Part shown: positions 46,101-58,800 of the stretch, piece by piece
Layout: each line of letters starts with the position of its first letter
Position numbering within the stretch: position 1 is the first letter of the stretch
DNA from: Tubiluchus corallicola
Taxonomy: Eukaryota; Priapulida; Priapulimorpha; Priapulimorphida; Tubiluchidae
Reading direction: 5' to 3'
Length of the DNA stretch: 64,000 nt
Assembly: GCA_030141605.1 (NCBI GenBank)
Contig: JAQGDQ010000142.1
Span: 1 to 64,000 of the forward strand
Translations under genes and position numbers: made by a program
The notes under the pieces: model-generated
Seen by the model: the letters and a program-made list of their open reading frames with translations, nothing else
The model's database searches: none
Told to the model about the DNA's origin: nothing

Positions 46101-49100
46101 TTGCATGGTATTAAAAAGTCCAATATATATCTTTCTGTCTATGGACTTCTCCCCGCTCTGCAGATCTAGATTAGTTGATAACAATGTGAACACTTGATAG
46201 CTGATTGTGTATGATTCTTTTATTAAATTTATTGAATGCATTTATAATGGTGTTATTTAGTCACAGCGTAAAACCGCTGGTACAACATTGCTATTAGCTG
46301 GTAGATACTATCTTGCTGACTTCGTACGTGTAGGTAAACGAATACGTGAAAAGTTTCGTGATCTTTGCAGTTTTTCAAATTATTTGTTCACTGTTTTTCC
46401 TCCTGGCACAGCTTTACTCTGTGATATCCCTTCTGGTTTTAGTTGGGTCCGACGTCTGTCCACGCAGTGACCGAAAATCAGTCACGAGCGCTAAAATAAG
46501 AAACATGTGAGGATCGTATGGCAGGGACATTTTCTCTCCATGCTACATACCGATCTCATGCAGGCTTATGCTCTGGAAAACGTAAATTTACATACAATTC
46601 TCTGCAGAGTACAAGCCTGCTGTCACAAGCCTTGCAGTCACGGCATTTGTGTTTGGCGGACTGAGAACCTAAAGATTAACTTATAGAGAGATTAATTTCT
46701 TGCCCCAGGAGTTTCTTAAAGCCCTGTATCATTTTAATTTTTATAATATTCAAATTTCCAGCAGAAGGTAGGTGTCCCAAATTATTATGTTCAGTATTAC
46801 AATATATTAAATACGATATCTCAAGCTTTCGTTCACAGTGCTGAAGCATTAGCAGCATGGGTTTTTATAATAATGTAGATCATTCAGCTTTTCAATAATG
46901 GAATCCATTTTGAGATTTTAGGTTAGTAATGCAATGATTACGTTACAGCTGGCTATTGATTCTGGATCGATACATGTATGTGCAACCTGGCTTCTAGAAG
47001 CCTGACGTGGCGTGTGTGTACTGTACGCAGTTCACATACTGCAGCAGTTTCCAGCAAACAAATGCCAAGCATTCATGTCAATTTGTCAAAATATTGACCA
47101 GTACGCGCCAGCTTTACAATCTATTGGCTGAGGCCGCAGCTGCTGCGCTCGTTTTGTATGTAATTTAACATACAGCAGCGGTTGCCTGGCAACAAGGCGA
47201 AATATACGACACGTTGTCTGAGTTTTTGTCAGGTTGAAACAATTTCTATGCTTTCCCGAGAGAAAGAGATTAGTGACCTGCTGCTCGTCATAAAAATGGT
47301 TTATTTTTGAAGCGATGGGTACTTTTTCGTCACTTACAAAGATTTTGCTGCTTTACAGTAAAGATTGAAATAAAGAAATTTTGTTTTCATTGTGTCCCAT
47401 TGACGCCATTGTTGTAATGTTGTTAAATGCTTTCCGTTATAATGTTAATTTTGATAATAATGATTGTAACCACGCTTACACCTGGTGGGCTTTACCTTCA
47501 GCGATTTGACCCAATTTCAGTGTAGTTTGGTGCTATAATCACAGGTGTAGTATGTACAGTATGTTGAGACATGGTATTGTGAACAAACGTCTATAGTCGG
47601 GTTACCTGCATCCCACAGACAGACACAAAAAAGATCATTATACTTGAAGGATCGAAGAGAAAAGTTGTTCTGTTTTGCTTGCCTTTCTAAATAGAGTGCC
47701 ACAATGAACAATGTAAATTCACAGTTTATGCGAAATTTCAAGGAGGAAGAGAATTGTTTGCATTGTGCATATTATAAATAAAAATTATTGCATTATAAAT
47801 AAAACATTGATTTAAAATCTACATTCCGTTTTATTTAAAATCTAAAATAGCTGCATGGTGTATTTACATTCATCTTGAACTTGCAAGTACTAAACGAGAA
47901 CAAATTTTTAAAAATTTCCGAAACAGCAGGACATTTCAATTACCAAGATTTGCTTTTCTGGGAATTTTTGCCTGTGCGTAAAGACTGTATAACCCGATAA
48001 GTTCAACAAGACTTTGATATTTAGGTGTGCTCAATTTCTGTTTCTCAATGAATAATTTTTACGTACTTTGTTATTTCATTTTAAGTATTATACTTTATTT
48101 TTGTGCAAAGTTTTGATAACTTTGCAAAAAAATGAAATACGTATACCAGACTGAAAAACTCTCTACAACAGATGGTCTATTGGTTTCGAATTTAAACAGA
48201 ATTTTCTTAATTATAATTTTAATGACTTTAATAAATATTTTTGAAGTACGAGTGATTTACATATATTTGTTGTATTGTATAGTGCGCGTTTCCTGGAAAT
48301 CGGCTTTTGTTCGAAACATCCGTGTCTGTGTGACGGCGCACTGTGAATACACAGCCAAACCATATACTTGTGCGTCGTAGAACTGAACTACGCGACTTTT
48401 AACAGAGCTTTAATCAAATAGAAACAGCGTTTATGATTTTTATTTATACAGACATTAGTTTTTATATGTTATATGTTTTAATAGACATGAGGCTAGTATC
48501 CTTTTTTACTTATTCTTCCTGGCTGGAGTGTCATGTGCGCACTGACCAGTGACCAAACTACATATAATTTTTTTCAACTTGCCTAAATAAAAGACGAATA
48601 GGTGAAGTTTATCAGCTAAAATTTTATATGTTTATGGCTTATGCTGGCGGAATTGCCAAATTAGCTATTGGCTAAATGGCAATATAATTGTGTCTCATAA
48701 GTTTGGCACAGTTTTGGTGCTGGAACAGAAGTTACTATATAGTTCATTAGTCATTACATATTTTTTGCAGAAAAAGCTTTATAAATTGTAGCGAAACTTC
48801 ACTAAATTTAGTCTCAACAGTCTCTATTATTATATGCATCCATCCTTCAAAGTTTTACAATTTCAAATGTGGTCGTGAAGCAGGCGTCAAAATTTGGATT
48901 CAGACAGCGTCGCCGCTTTACGATTTTACCATCTGTTTTTCATAAGATTTGATTATTACACACATTGTCTCACGTATTTTCATCGCAAGTGCCTGTCTGG
49001 TTCCTATATTTAAAATAAAATGCTGGTTAAAGATTAGAGCATCATCTTTTGGTCCCACAAATTTTATAATTTGTTTAAAATTTCACGACACCAAAATGAT

Positions 49101-52100
49101 TAAGAAAAACAGTAAATTACGAATTTGTGTAAAAAATTAAACTTATACTTCGACATTTGTCTATATTAGAGTTAGTGGATATAAGTGAGAGGATGTTAAA
49201 TACAGTAATATACAATGTGTACTGCTGTGTTGCAGTTATTTCCTGTCGTTAAGGAAATTTAGGCATATACTTTGAACTCGTCCTCAGTTTTGAATGCTGT
49301 ACCAATATTGTACAGTTTAGGCTAGTCAAATCAGTGTGAGGTCATGTACAGTCTGAGTTATGTTTTTATCACTTTAACCAGACCCTTGCAGAGATATCTC
49401 AGTCAGTACAAAGTTGGCCAGATTGTAAACACGTTACTTATGATTGATTGTTTGTAAAGGACAGGTACTGTCAATATTAGAATTTCACATAAAACGAATA
49501 AATTTAAATGAAGCACGAATTAGATTTTATGACGCCGAAAGTTTCACTTGCTCCACTTCAGTTTTATAAAAACAATAATAGTAATAAATTATATACAAAA
49601 AGTAAAGCAATATTTACATTAAACTGATCAATTAACAGGACGTTGACGTAAGTCTTGTAGGCCCAATGTCGTAAATATTGCGCACACAATTATTTTCGTA
49701 GAATAGGAACAATAGGAATTTACAAAAAGGAGTTAACTAACGCCTAATCCAATATAATTGTATGCACGAACCTAAATCTACGAGCCTGGCAAAAAATACA
49801 AATTCCAGTTGAATTTGCAAAGGAAGGAACCCGTAGGTTCTGTACTTTCTTTGAACCGAATTTGTTCATTTCTGGGTTATAACTGAACAGATTTTAATCT
49901 AGATTTCTGAAAGATGTGTAACTATATAATTATTTTGACGTGTTTCACACCACTGGCGAGTTGCTGTTTGATTGAAGACGAGTTTTTGAACGGAATAGTT
50001 TTTATGGGTCTAGATAGGTTCTGAGAGTTAGTGATGGTTGATGTCTAACAACAGCCCAAGTTTTTTTGTGTTTCAGCCAATTGTGATTATCAATGATGGC
50101 CAATGTTTTTGTAAATTATAGTCAGTACGTTTACAAGAATAAAAAAATCAAATCGAATTGATTATAAGTAATGAAGAACTCCGCGCGAAGATCGCAAACT
50201 CATCGGAAGTCAGTTGTCTTTTTTATCCTTTTTGCAAACTCACAGATGTGTGAAGTTTTAATGTTTGTCTATTGAATGAAACGAAGAGAGCGTGATCATC
50301 TTGCGTTTCTCTCTGTATACACAACCCAAGACGTTTCGAATCCTTTGTCTAGTTTGACCCCACAAGTGTTTGGATTTCTAAGTTCATTTCACAAGAATTT
50401 ATTTTTGAGCCAGTGTTCGTTTGCTGCACGTTGACCGCATTTTGTTCAGTATAATCCTGTGTAATCATTGCGATTGTCTTTTTGCGAAATGTCAGGTAAT
50501 ATCTGCTACTCTCTGCGAACAATATCTCAGTGTCTTGCAGTATCTAGGTAAAAATGGCGCTTTAAAATGGCTCAGGAAAAAATGGAAAAATGGCACATAA
50601 TGTTATTTTAATGCAAATAATTTCTATAATAAAGCTAGAATGCGTTCAGTAGGAAGCAGATCTTCGCCAAGGTCGTAGAATAGATCAGGGTACTCTTTTG
50701 ACTGAAGAAATACAAAACAACGATAAACAGCGTACATACAAAAATATACGTGTATGTAAGTATTATATAAATTTAGCAAAAGACACAAAATATTTTGTTC
50801 ATTAAATATAAGTATATTCAGCAATGTGCGAACAATTCACATAGTGTTTGTCTACACTTGTTTAACCTTTTGGCGATGATAATAGATTGACATATATACG
50901 TATTTAGATACTAAGTCAGCTTCTAAGGCTATATACGTGTATGTACAGTTTAAGCAAAAGTTATAGTGTGTATAAGTGTGCCATGGTGCAGGGTAAAAAT
51001 GGCACATAAAAATGACAATCGAAAAACTTATGAAGTATGAGTTTAGGATTTGGCCGTTAGGGCTACTGTGAGGTATAATTATTTTAGTTATTTTTGGCTC
51101 TGCCAAGAAAGTTATGCTTCAGTCTTGCTTATTAGTTTTGGTTGATTGGTTGTTTTTTGTCTGTGATAGTGACATAACAGTAAGCTTATTTTGAAAAAAA
51201 CTACGTGACCGATTTCCATGAAACTCTGTGAAGAAGGCGGGTAAGAAAGATGTATTTTGACGCAGATTCCTGGTCGGCGAAGCGTGAAAACTGCCAAAAT
51301 AGTCGTTTTTCGCCCATTTTTTTCAGAAAACTTGGCCGAAGACCGCGTACAAAAATATTCCTGAATCACTGTGTGGATGGGCCTCAAATGAGAGCATTAT
51401 AGTTCTTTGAAAGAGAACTTGGCTACAGGGTACTTCGTTTTTGTTATCTCCACTTGGACAAACATCTGCGAGTTAGTCCCAGATTCCATTTCGAGAAAAT
51501 TATCGCTTGGAAAACTGCGCAATGTCGTCTATAATCTAAAGTTGCTTATACGCAATATCATCACTAATATGTATATGTATAAAGCCTCATAAGCTGCTTA
51601 GCTTGTATATACGTGCGTTTGTCAGTCTATCACCATCATCAAATGGTTAAAGGATTGTAGACAAACACTATGTGAAATGTTCGTGCATTAATGATTATAA
51701 TTCTATTTAATGAACAAAATATTTTGTGGCTGTTTTGCTAGTCTGTATATTTTGTAGGTTTTTTCAAAAAAAAAGAATTAGACAAAAGTGCCATTTTTCT
51801 TGTGCCTTTTTAATCTATATTCGTGTGCCATAGACAGCATTACACAGTTTTCCATTCCGTGCAAGAAAATCTCGAAATGGAACTTGGAACTAACTCGTAG
51901 TTGTTTGTCCTACTGGAGATAATAAAAACAAGTACCCTATCTTGTAGCCAAGTCCTCTTTCCAAAGAAGTGTAATACTCCCTCCGAGACCTCCACGAAGT
52001 GACTTACGAAGGTTTTTTTACGTGGTGTTCGGTCAAGTGACTCAAGTTTTCAGAAAAAAACAACAGCGAAAAAGCGCCCATTTTGGCAGTTTTAACCCCT

Positions 52101-52834
52101 TCTCCCGTCCAGGAATGTCAAAATGCATCTTTCTTGCCGTCTTCACCACAATTTCGTGGAAATATTTCAAGTAGTTTTTGTGCAATAGTCTTGAAACAAA
52201 CAAAGAATAGTGTTGAAGCGTAATTTCCTCGACAGTAAAGGTGGTGAAATAATTGGCCCTCCCCCCACACTAACCCAAATGCATATTTTGTAAGTGTGCC
52301 ATTTTTCCTATTTTTTCATTTGTTCTTTTTTCCTGTGCCATTTTTTACCCTGCACCGCGATCCGCTTGTAGGTAATTTTCGTTTCGTTTTATGTCTCGAG
52401 AGAATTGCGCCTTCAAAAGCAGTTTGAGAGACCAGCTTTTAATGGACTTTTGATAAACGTAACAGAACTCGTGAACGGGCAGAAGTTGGAGTTTATCTTC
52501 TGTTTTCATCGTGCAACTCTAGTTTTAGTTTGAACTTTATCTCCCCCTTCTGTGCTTGCAATGCCGTGCATGGGTGTTACTTGTATGTACAGTAGCTGTG
52601 CACAATGGTGACGTTCGTTTTCAAAATGTCTTCCTGTTGCTGGCAGCGCTGAAGGTCATCAATGTTAGCTCGTATTTACAGTAAATATAGCTGTTGTTGA
52701 CTTGCATCAGCGAGGTTTTTACGCAAGTACTGTAAATATAGCTGCAATCGTTTGGCAGTTCGTTTTTTCAAATGTCAATTGAAAATTGATATTTTTTATG
52801 ATGAAGAAGTTTTGTACCAGACGAACATTTTCTT

Positions 52835-52885
<51 letters not shown>

Positions 52886-55800
52886 CTTTTATTTATCTTT
52901 TAACACACACAGTTACAATACAATTAATTTAGCAACAAAAATGTGAAGAAAGGGCAGCGAAAGACCAATTGGTCATCTAGTCAGCTGCCCTTTGGTTAGT
53001 GATGAACATTTTTTAAAGGCGCTATGCTACAGTGTATTAGTGTTAGTACTGCTTATAATAAAAATTAAATTGTTTATCTTTTTAAGTGTAGGCTCATCAA
53101 TTACCATGAGGTAACAAAATAATATAGTATTCGTAATAAGTAACATAATTATGATAAATAAAACAGTTATATAATCGGATACATAATATGATAAACTAAT
53201 ATAATATTACGCGTACAATTTAGTATTACATGTCTAAATTGTACATGTTAATTCCTGGTTGCATAGTATTTAGTACTGAATGCTCAGTTTAATGGTCGGC
53301 TTAATCTTATTTTTATAGTAGTGTTCTCTTTTAAAAGTCACATATTCTAAATCAAGATAAAGGTGCATATTATTTTTACTCTCTTAACGTAAAATGTTCC
53401 TGCCGACATGCCTGCAAAGTAATTTCGTGTTTTCGTTGCGTTACTATACTTCCACGTTGCAGATTATGACATCAAATTGTTTGTACAGCGTGTGTGTATG
53501 AGTCACCGTCATGATGCGTGCAGTTATGTGCTGCAGATACTGTAGTTAACAAGCAGTACGAACTTATCGATCTACAGTACATGGCTGTTTCAACTTAAAG
53601 CTGTACCGTCACGCTGATCTGGTGCTTGCGTAGCAATAAACAATCCCTGCGCAGCATGCTAGTTCCATCTGCAGTTCGTAATAGCGAATTGTGTCGTTGA
53701 CATGCAATGCACTTAAATTCCCTCGTCGAATTTAAAAAGTTTAGTTTTTTTGTAAAAAATTGTGAACGAAAATTTTGTGTGGCAAATTGAGCCGAGCGTC
53801 TCTTGACATTCCCATTATTAGCTTGTTTCTTCTGCAAATCTTTTACATAGTATTTTTAAGCTTAGTGTGACGGCATTGTCAACGCCGTGCAAATTTCGAC
53901 CTAGCATAGGTTCAATATTTTTCAGTTAAATAACTTACATGGCCATTTTTGAAATTCTCTTGTAGTTCGAAAAGTTCCGTTAGGTCTACCAATATTCTTT
54001 TATAAAACGAAACAATATGATTTGTAAATCACGCATCTAGCTAACCCACACCTACTATTTATTATTAAAACGATCGATTTAAATCAGCGGCATAGTCATG
54101 GCAATTTGATCGATATTTTATTGATTAGAAGCTAGTAGGTTGTTGTTTAATGCAGCTGCCTCTGCAAATGTTCATAAGTATTGTACAGCGTGCAAAGTGT
54201 ATGCCAATTACGTGGAAAGTTACTGTATAGTGTTACTGTGTTAGTAAATTACTAAGCAACAGTGATCATTGATTAACTCGCAGTCTTTATTTTGACGCTA
54301 ATGTAGTCATTGCAGCGTCTGTGTTACCTTCTAGAATCTCGTGTAGCCGTTATTATTTTATGAGCTGCTGTATATACTGTACGCTATTAACAAAATTAAT
54401 GGCGTAGCTATCTTTTCAGTTAGATTGTTCTAACTAAAAGTGATACATTGCAGATTAATAAGTCTAAGACAGATATTACTTGCACTCAGCAGTGTTAGTC
54501 AAATTTCAAAACATTCTTACTTTAATGTTCTTTCCTATGTTGATTTATTGTTCCGGTTATTTGTGTAGTCCCACTTATAGTGATGATCAATATTGTTTTT
54601 AAATTTCAGTAGTGAAAGATACTATGATCGGGATATGTACCACAGGCCGTTAAATAACTACCATGAAAATGATGATTCTTTAAGTGGTCAGGCCAGAGGT
54701 GGTCGCCATCGGGATAGGTTCAATCGAAACTACCAGGGAAAGGACCGGTATGTGTTTTTCTAGAATCACAAAAAATAGCGTTAGAGCAGTTAAAGTGGAA
54801 ATGAAGCTGTCAGCACTTATGTTAATTAAAAAAGACAATTTTCATTTGTTCATAGACACTTGGGTAAAAAGTATTACGAAGTTTAAATTATAAAAGTTAA
54901 ATTTATTTTGTATTTGAATGTTGTAAAAAATGTTAACTCACAAAAGCATATAGATTTGTCTTCAAGTTTCAATGTGTTTTCAGAAATTTCTGTAATAAAC
55001 CTCAATAATACCATCCTAACTTTTTAATTTTTGTCTTTCACACGCGCTTTATTGTGCTTCTTTTGCAATTTTCTGTGAATATTGTCGAGCTTCAGTAAAA
55101 TGTTTTTCGTACAAAACAGTGCAAAAAATTACAAATTATTTTTTCAAGACACAAGACTTCATTATGTATTTCTAGGTCGGGACGACGGGGGCACCAGCAG
55201 AAATTTGATCAGCGTTATACCGAGCAGCACTATGTGGAAGAAGGTAGAGATCGGATTCGTAAAGCTTCTAGTGGAAAAAAGGCAAAGTCACGTCGACATC
55301 GACGATCGCATTCAGGCTCTAGGTCAGATTCGGTCTCCAGTTCGAGCAGCGGATCAGTGTCATCATCTAGTGACAGTGATAGTGAATCGCAATCTTCCTC
55401 CAGGTCACCAAGGTACAGCTTATTCAAAACAGTTAAAATTGGCAGTTCGCGTTTGTGTTGCTATAAGGTTTTTAACTTTTTTTATTCTTCTTATATTGAA
55501 ACACTGCAGATTTTGCGTGAATGAAATTTTTAGCATTAGGTATATAAAAAACTCCCAAGTATTTAAATTTTAATCCTGCCAAGCAAAAATGAATAATTCA
55601 TTTTGGATTGATTGCTGAATAATAGACTTTCAAAAGCTTTGGGGCCTTGGGCTGTCACTATTTTTGTTCATTATATATGTAGTTTATTAATACTGTAGCT
55701 GCTGTGTGGTGTTAAAAGAACCGAAAAGTACCAGGCATTTTGCCATTCTTGTTCATCTTGTACAGCTGCTTGAGGCTTCCAAAAATAAAGCATTCAGAAC

Positions 55801-58800
55801 ATTTAATCAGTACCCATACGTTGATCAAGTGTATTAACTACTGGAAAGCTGCGAGAGATTACAACAGCAGAATATTTCACTACTTTTGTCAAATTGGTAC
55901 CTTTATCCTGCTTGATCATTGCTCATTAAATCTCTTTTCTTCACAACAGCAGTGGAAAATCAAGGATTTCTGGCAACTTGGCATCTGCTGTTACAGCGGT
56001 GACAAATCAGCAGTCTGGTTCCAACTCGGGTAGCTTAGAGATGGATGGTGATAAGAAGTCTTTATCAATCTGTGTAAGAAATCTGCCTGTGCGCTCTAGT
56101 GGTAAGTTACTTGTAATTTATCCAAGAACTAATGTTTCCCAGTATAAATTGGATAGCTTTAGCTTTTGGCATCAAAACTGTATTGTTTTTATGGCTTCCA
56201 TTTGGAAAGAATGAATGTTATTTATTTACCATGACTCGTTTTATAGTCACCCATTTTCTTGTTATGTAAAAGTGCTGTGAAATATGGTCTCTCTGCTTTT
56301 TAGGACCGATGAGTACTGATCAATATGGGCATCATTAAAACGTTATTTTGCTTTGCAGATACGAGCATAAAAGACGGTCTTTACCATGAATATAAAAAAT
56401 ATGGCAAAGTAACTTCTGTTAAGGTAGTAGGAATGGGTCAAGATCGGTATGCCATCGTTTGCTTCAAAAAGTAAGTTCATTATTTCAGCATCTGCTTTCA
56501 CAAAGTTCATCTCATGTTCATTTTTTTAAGTGACGCTCTTGGACGTACTTCTTATGTGTAAGAGTTTATCGTCCAACCTAACGTCATTGTTCCTTTGTGC
56601 TTTAGACATACCTTAAGCCTTTTTAAATTAAATAGGCGTCGGTTAAAAGCGTAGCAGATAAAGGCAGTGTAGAATTTTGTACTTCTGCTTCGAAAGCAAT
56701 CATTTTTAAAGTGTCTAAGTTAACTAGTAGTACTTTTTCCATTTTATTTGTTTTCCATTTTGTTTTTGTATGTTAACACTTTTGCATAATTTCTTTTCAG
56801 GGTTGAAGACGTTGACAAGGCTTTGGAAGTATCGCGCGACAAGTCGTTCTTCGGTTGTAAGATCGAGGTTGCTCCTTATGATGGGTTAGATTTAGAGGAC
56901 AACGAATTCAGCCCACTGGAAGCTGAGCTTGATGCATATCATGCCAAGGCAACCCGGACCTTGTTTGTTGGAAACTTGGGCAAAGATACGACTCCTGGAG
57001 AATTGAGAAAGCATTTTGAACAGTTTGGAGACATCATTGTAAGTTTTCACTCTAATCTTAATTTCTTTAATATTGTTAGTGTAACTACTCGAGACTGTCT
57101 TAACCTTGTACACAGGACCAGTTGAGTAGTTGTTTTAGAATTTGATTCATATCCCACTTCTTATTTGTATCGTTCTTATTTCTTTCCTCTCCACATTTTC
57201 TTTTTTACCTTAGTTTGGCATCGGTAATGTAATGATAAATATCGCTTGTTTATTCTGTCACTGTAAATGTAAATTTAAAACACATTTTTAGTGCATTGCT
57301 TTACTGCAATCCATTTCTTTCATGACACTTAATATTTTCTACAAGGATATTGACATCAAAAAGGGCCAGACTCAGTCTGTTTATGCGTTCCTTCAGTACT
57401 CGGACATCTCCAGTGTTGTGGCTGCAATAAGGACATTTGATGGCGAACATCTCAGTGGAAATAGGGTAAAGGTAATATTGGTGTGGTTTCTATTAACAAA
57501 GTGCTTACTCTCTGTTTATATTTCTACTAATTGTTGAGGTTGTTTGTGGTAATGGTCGGATTTAACAGCAGCTAACTTTCTTTGCTTTTCTTTAACTTTT
57601 CTGAAGCAGCTAAGCTACATAAAGTTGGAAACTTTAGCTACCCTTCATGAAGCAAAAATGTTTGAAATTTAGCTAGTTGCATATATAGACTTAAAGTCCA
57701 AGTTAAAATACAAGACCAATGAATTTTTACATACATCTAAAAAACTACTACTATTAGTTGACATTTCGAGTAACGCTGTGCAAACGGAAAACTTCAATCA
57801 TCCAGGCTGGCTATATTAGATACAGTTATTTTGTTTTAATGTTAAGTTGAGGCAAGCTCTGTTAGTACATTCGCATTTTGTAATAGAATGATGAAAAACT
57901 AATATTGCACAAATTACCATCTTGCTATAGTAAAGCATATTATTTTGCAAATAAGCTTCATAAAAATTTCTTACTTGTAATTAACAAACAAACATTTGAC
58001 TAAGAAATTATTGACGAAGGTTTTTTTGGAGTTGTGAATAACTGTGTTATGTCAGCTGTCCCCTTTTGGAAGGAACTGTTGAAATTACGGAGAATTCTTT
58101 TTTCTGACCCGAGCTTTTGCTGTCAAAATTTACTTATTTTCTTTTTGGGACCTTGGTAAGCGGTGCAAGTGTTGAAATATTATGTGGTGTACCATTGCTT
58201 GGCTCATCCAAACAGTTTTATTTTTAAATTGTCAATTATTTACCGCTGATATGCAGTACAACGTGTCCAAACTTTTGTTGTCCATCATGTTTTTTTGAAG
58301 CTATCCTAAAACACTAATATACTTGTTCACGTGACACTTGTTTTTTAATTTAAATTCAGAATTTTGACTCATTCGATAATTTGCCTCATGGAAGTGAGTA
58401 GTAGCTGTAGAATTATTAGTTTTGTCTGTTCTGTTTGCTGCCGCTTTTTCTCAACCATGAAATTGATACTTGGCATACAGATAGGACATTGACCAAGCGG
58501 TGAAGATTTCAATTTTTACATCATGCTGAAGATGCATACCCACTGCTCACGTGTAGTAGACAATCGATAAACACCAGTGTTGGTATCTAATACAGAGATT
58601 TAGTGTAATTTTTAAGTGAAACTTACAATCTGCGTGAATACAGAAAATAAAATTTTCTGGCAGTCTTCGTACATGCCAATCTTATCAGGCCAACTGTTGT
58701 TGCATGCCTTTCTGTTCAAGGTGTTTTTTAGCTTATTTAATGCCACCTTGTATAACTGCTGCAATTTCAATTATTTAGATGTGCATTTGCAAAGCTCTTT

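Larger units (their letters stand above)
40155..54609 (+). other. SPEN intron 2 (14.5 kb)
   Basis: GTAGGT donor at 40155, CAG acceptor ending at 54609. It contains a third X-box (47181), a self-nested transposon (50537-52356), a LINE 3' end (52836-53000) and short open segments such as 46264-46470 that match nothing I know. GC-richer islands occur around 41970-42330, 43340-43480, 45600-45900 and 46960-47240 and could be regulatory. I see no alternative exon that would keep the SPEN frame. Confidence 0.8.

Noticed and set aside
52752-52946. Open frame with a poly-Ile stretch
   Set aside because: Created by the ATT repeat tail of the retroposon.
55230-55427. Acidic minus-strand frame
   Set aside because: It is the antisense of the Ser/Arg-rich SPEN exon 55176-55412.
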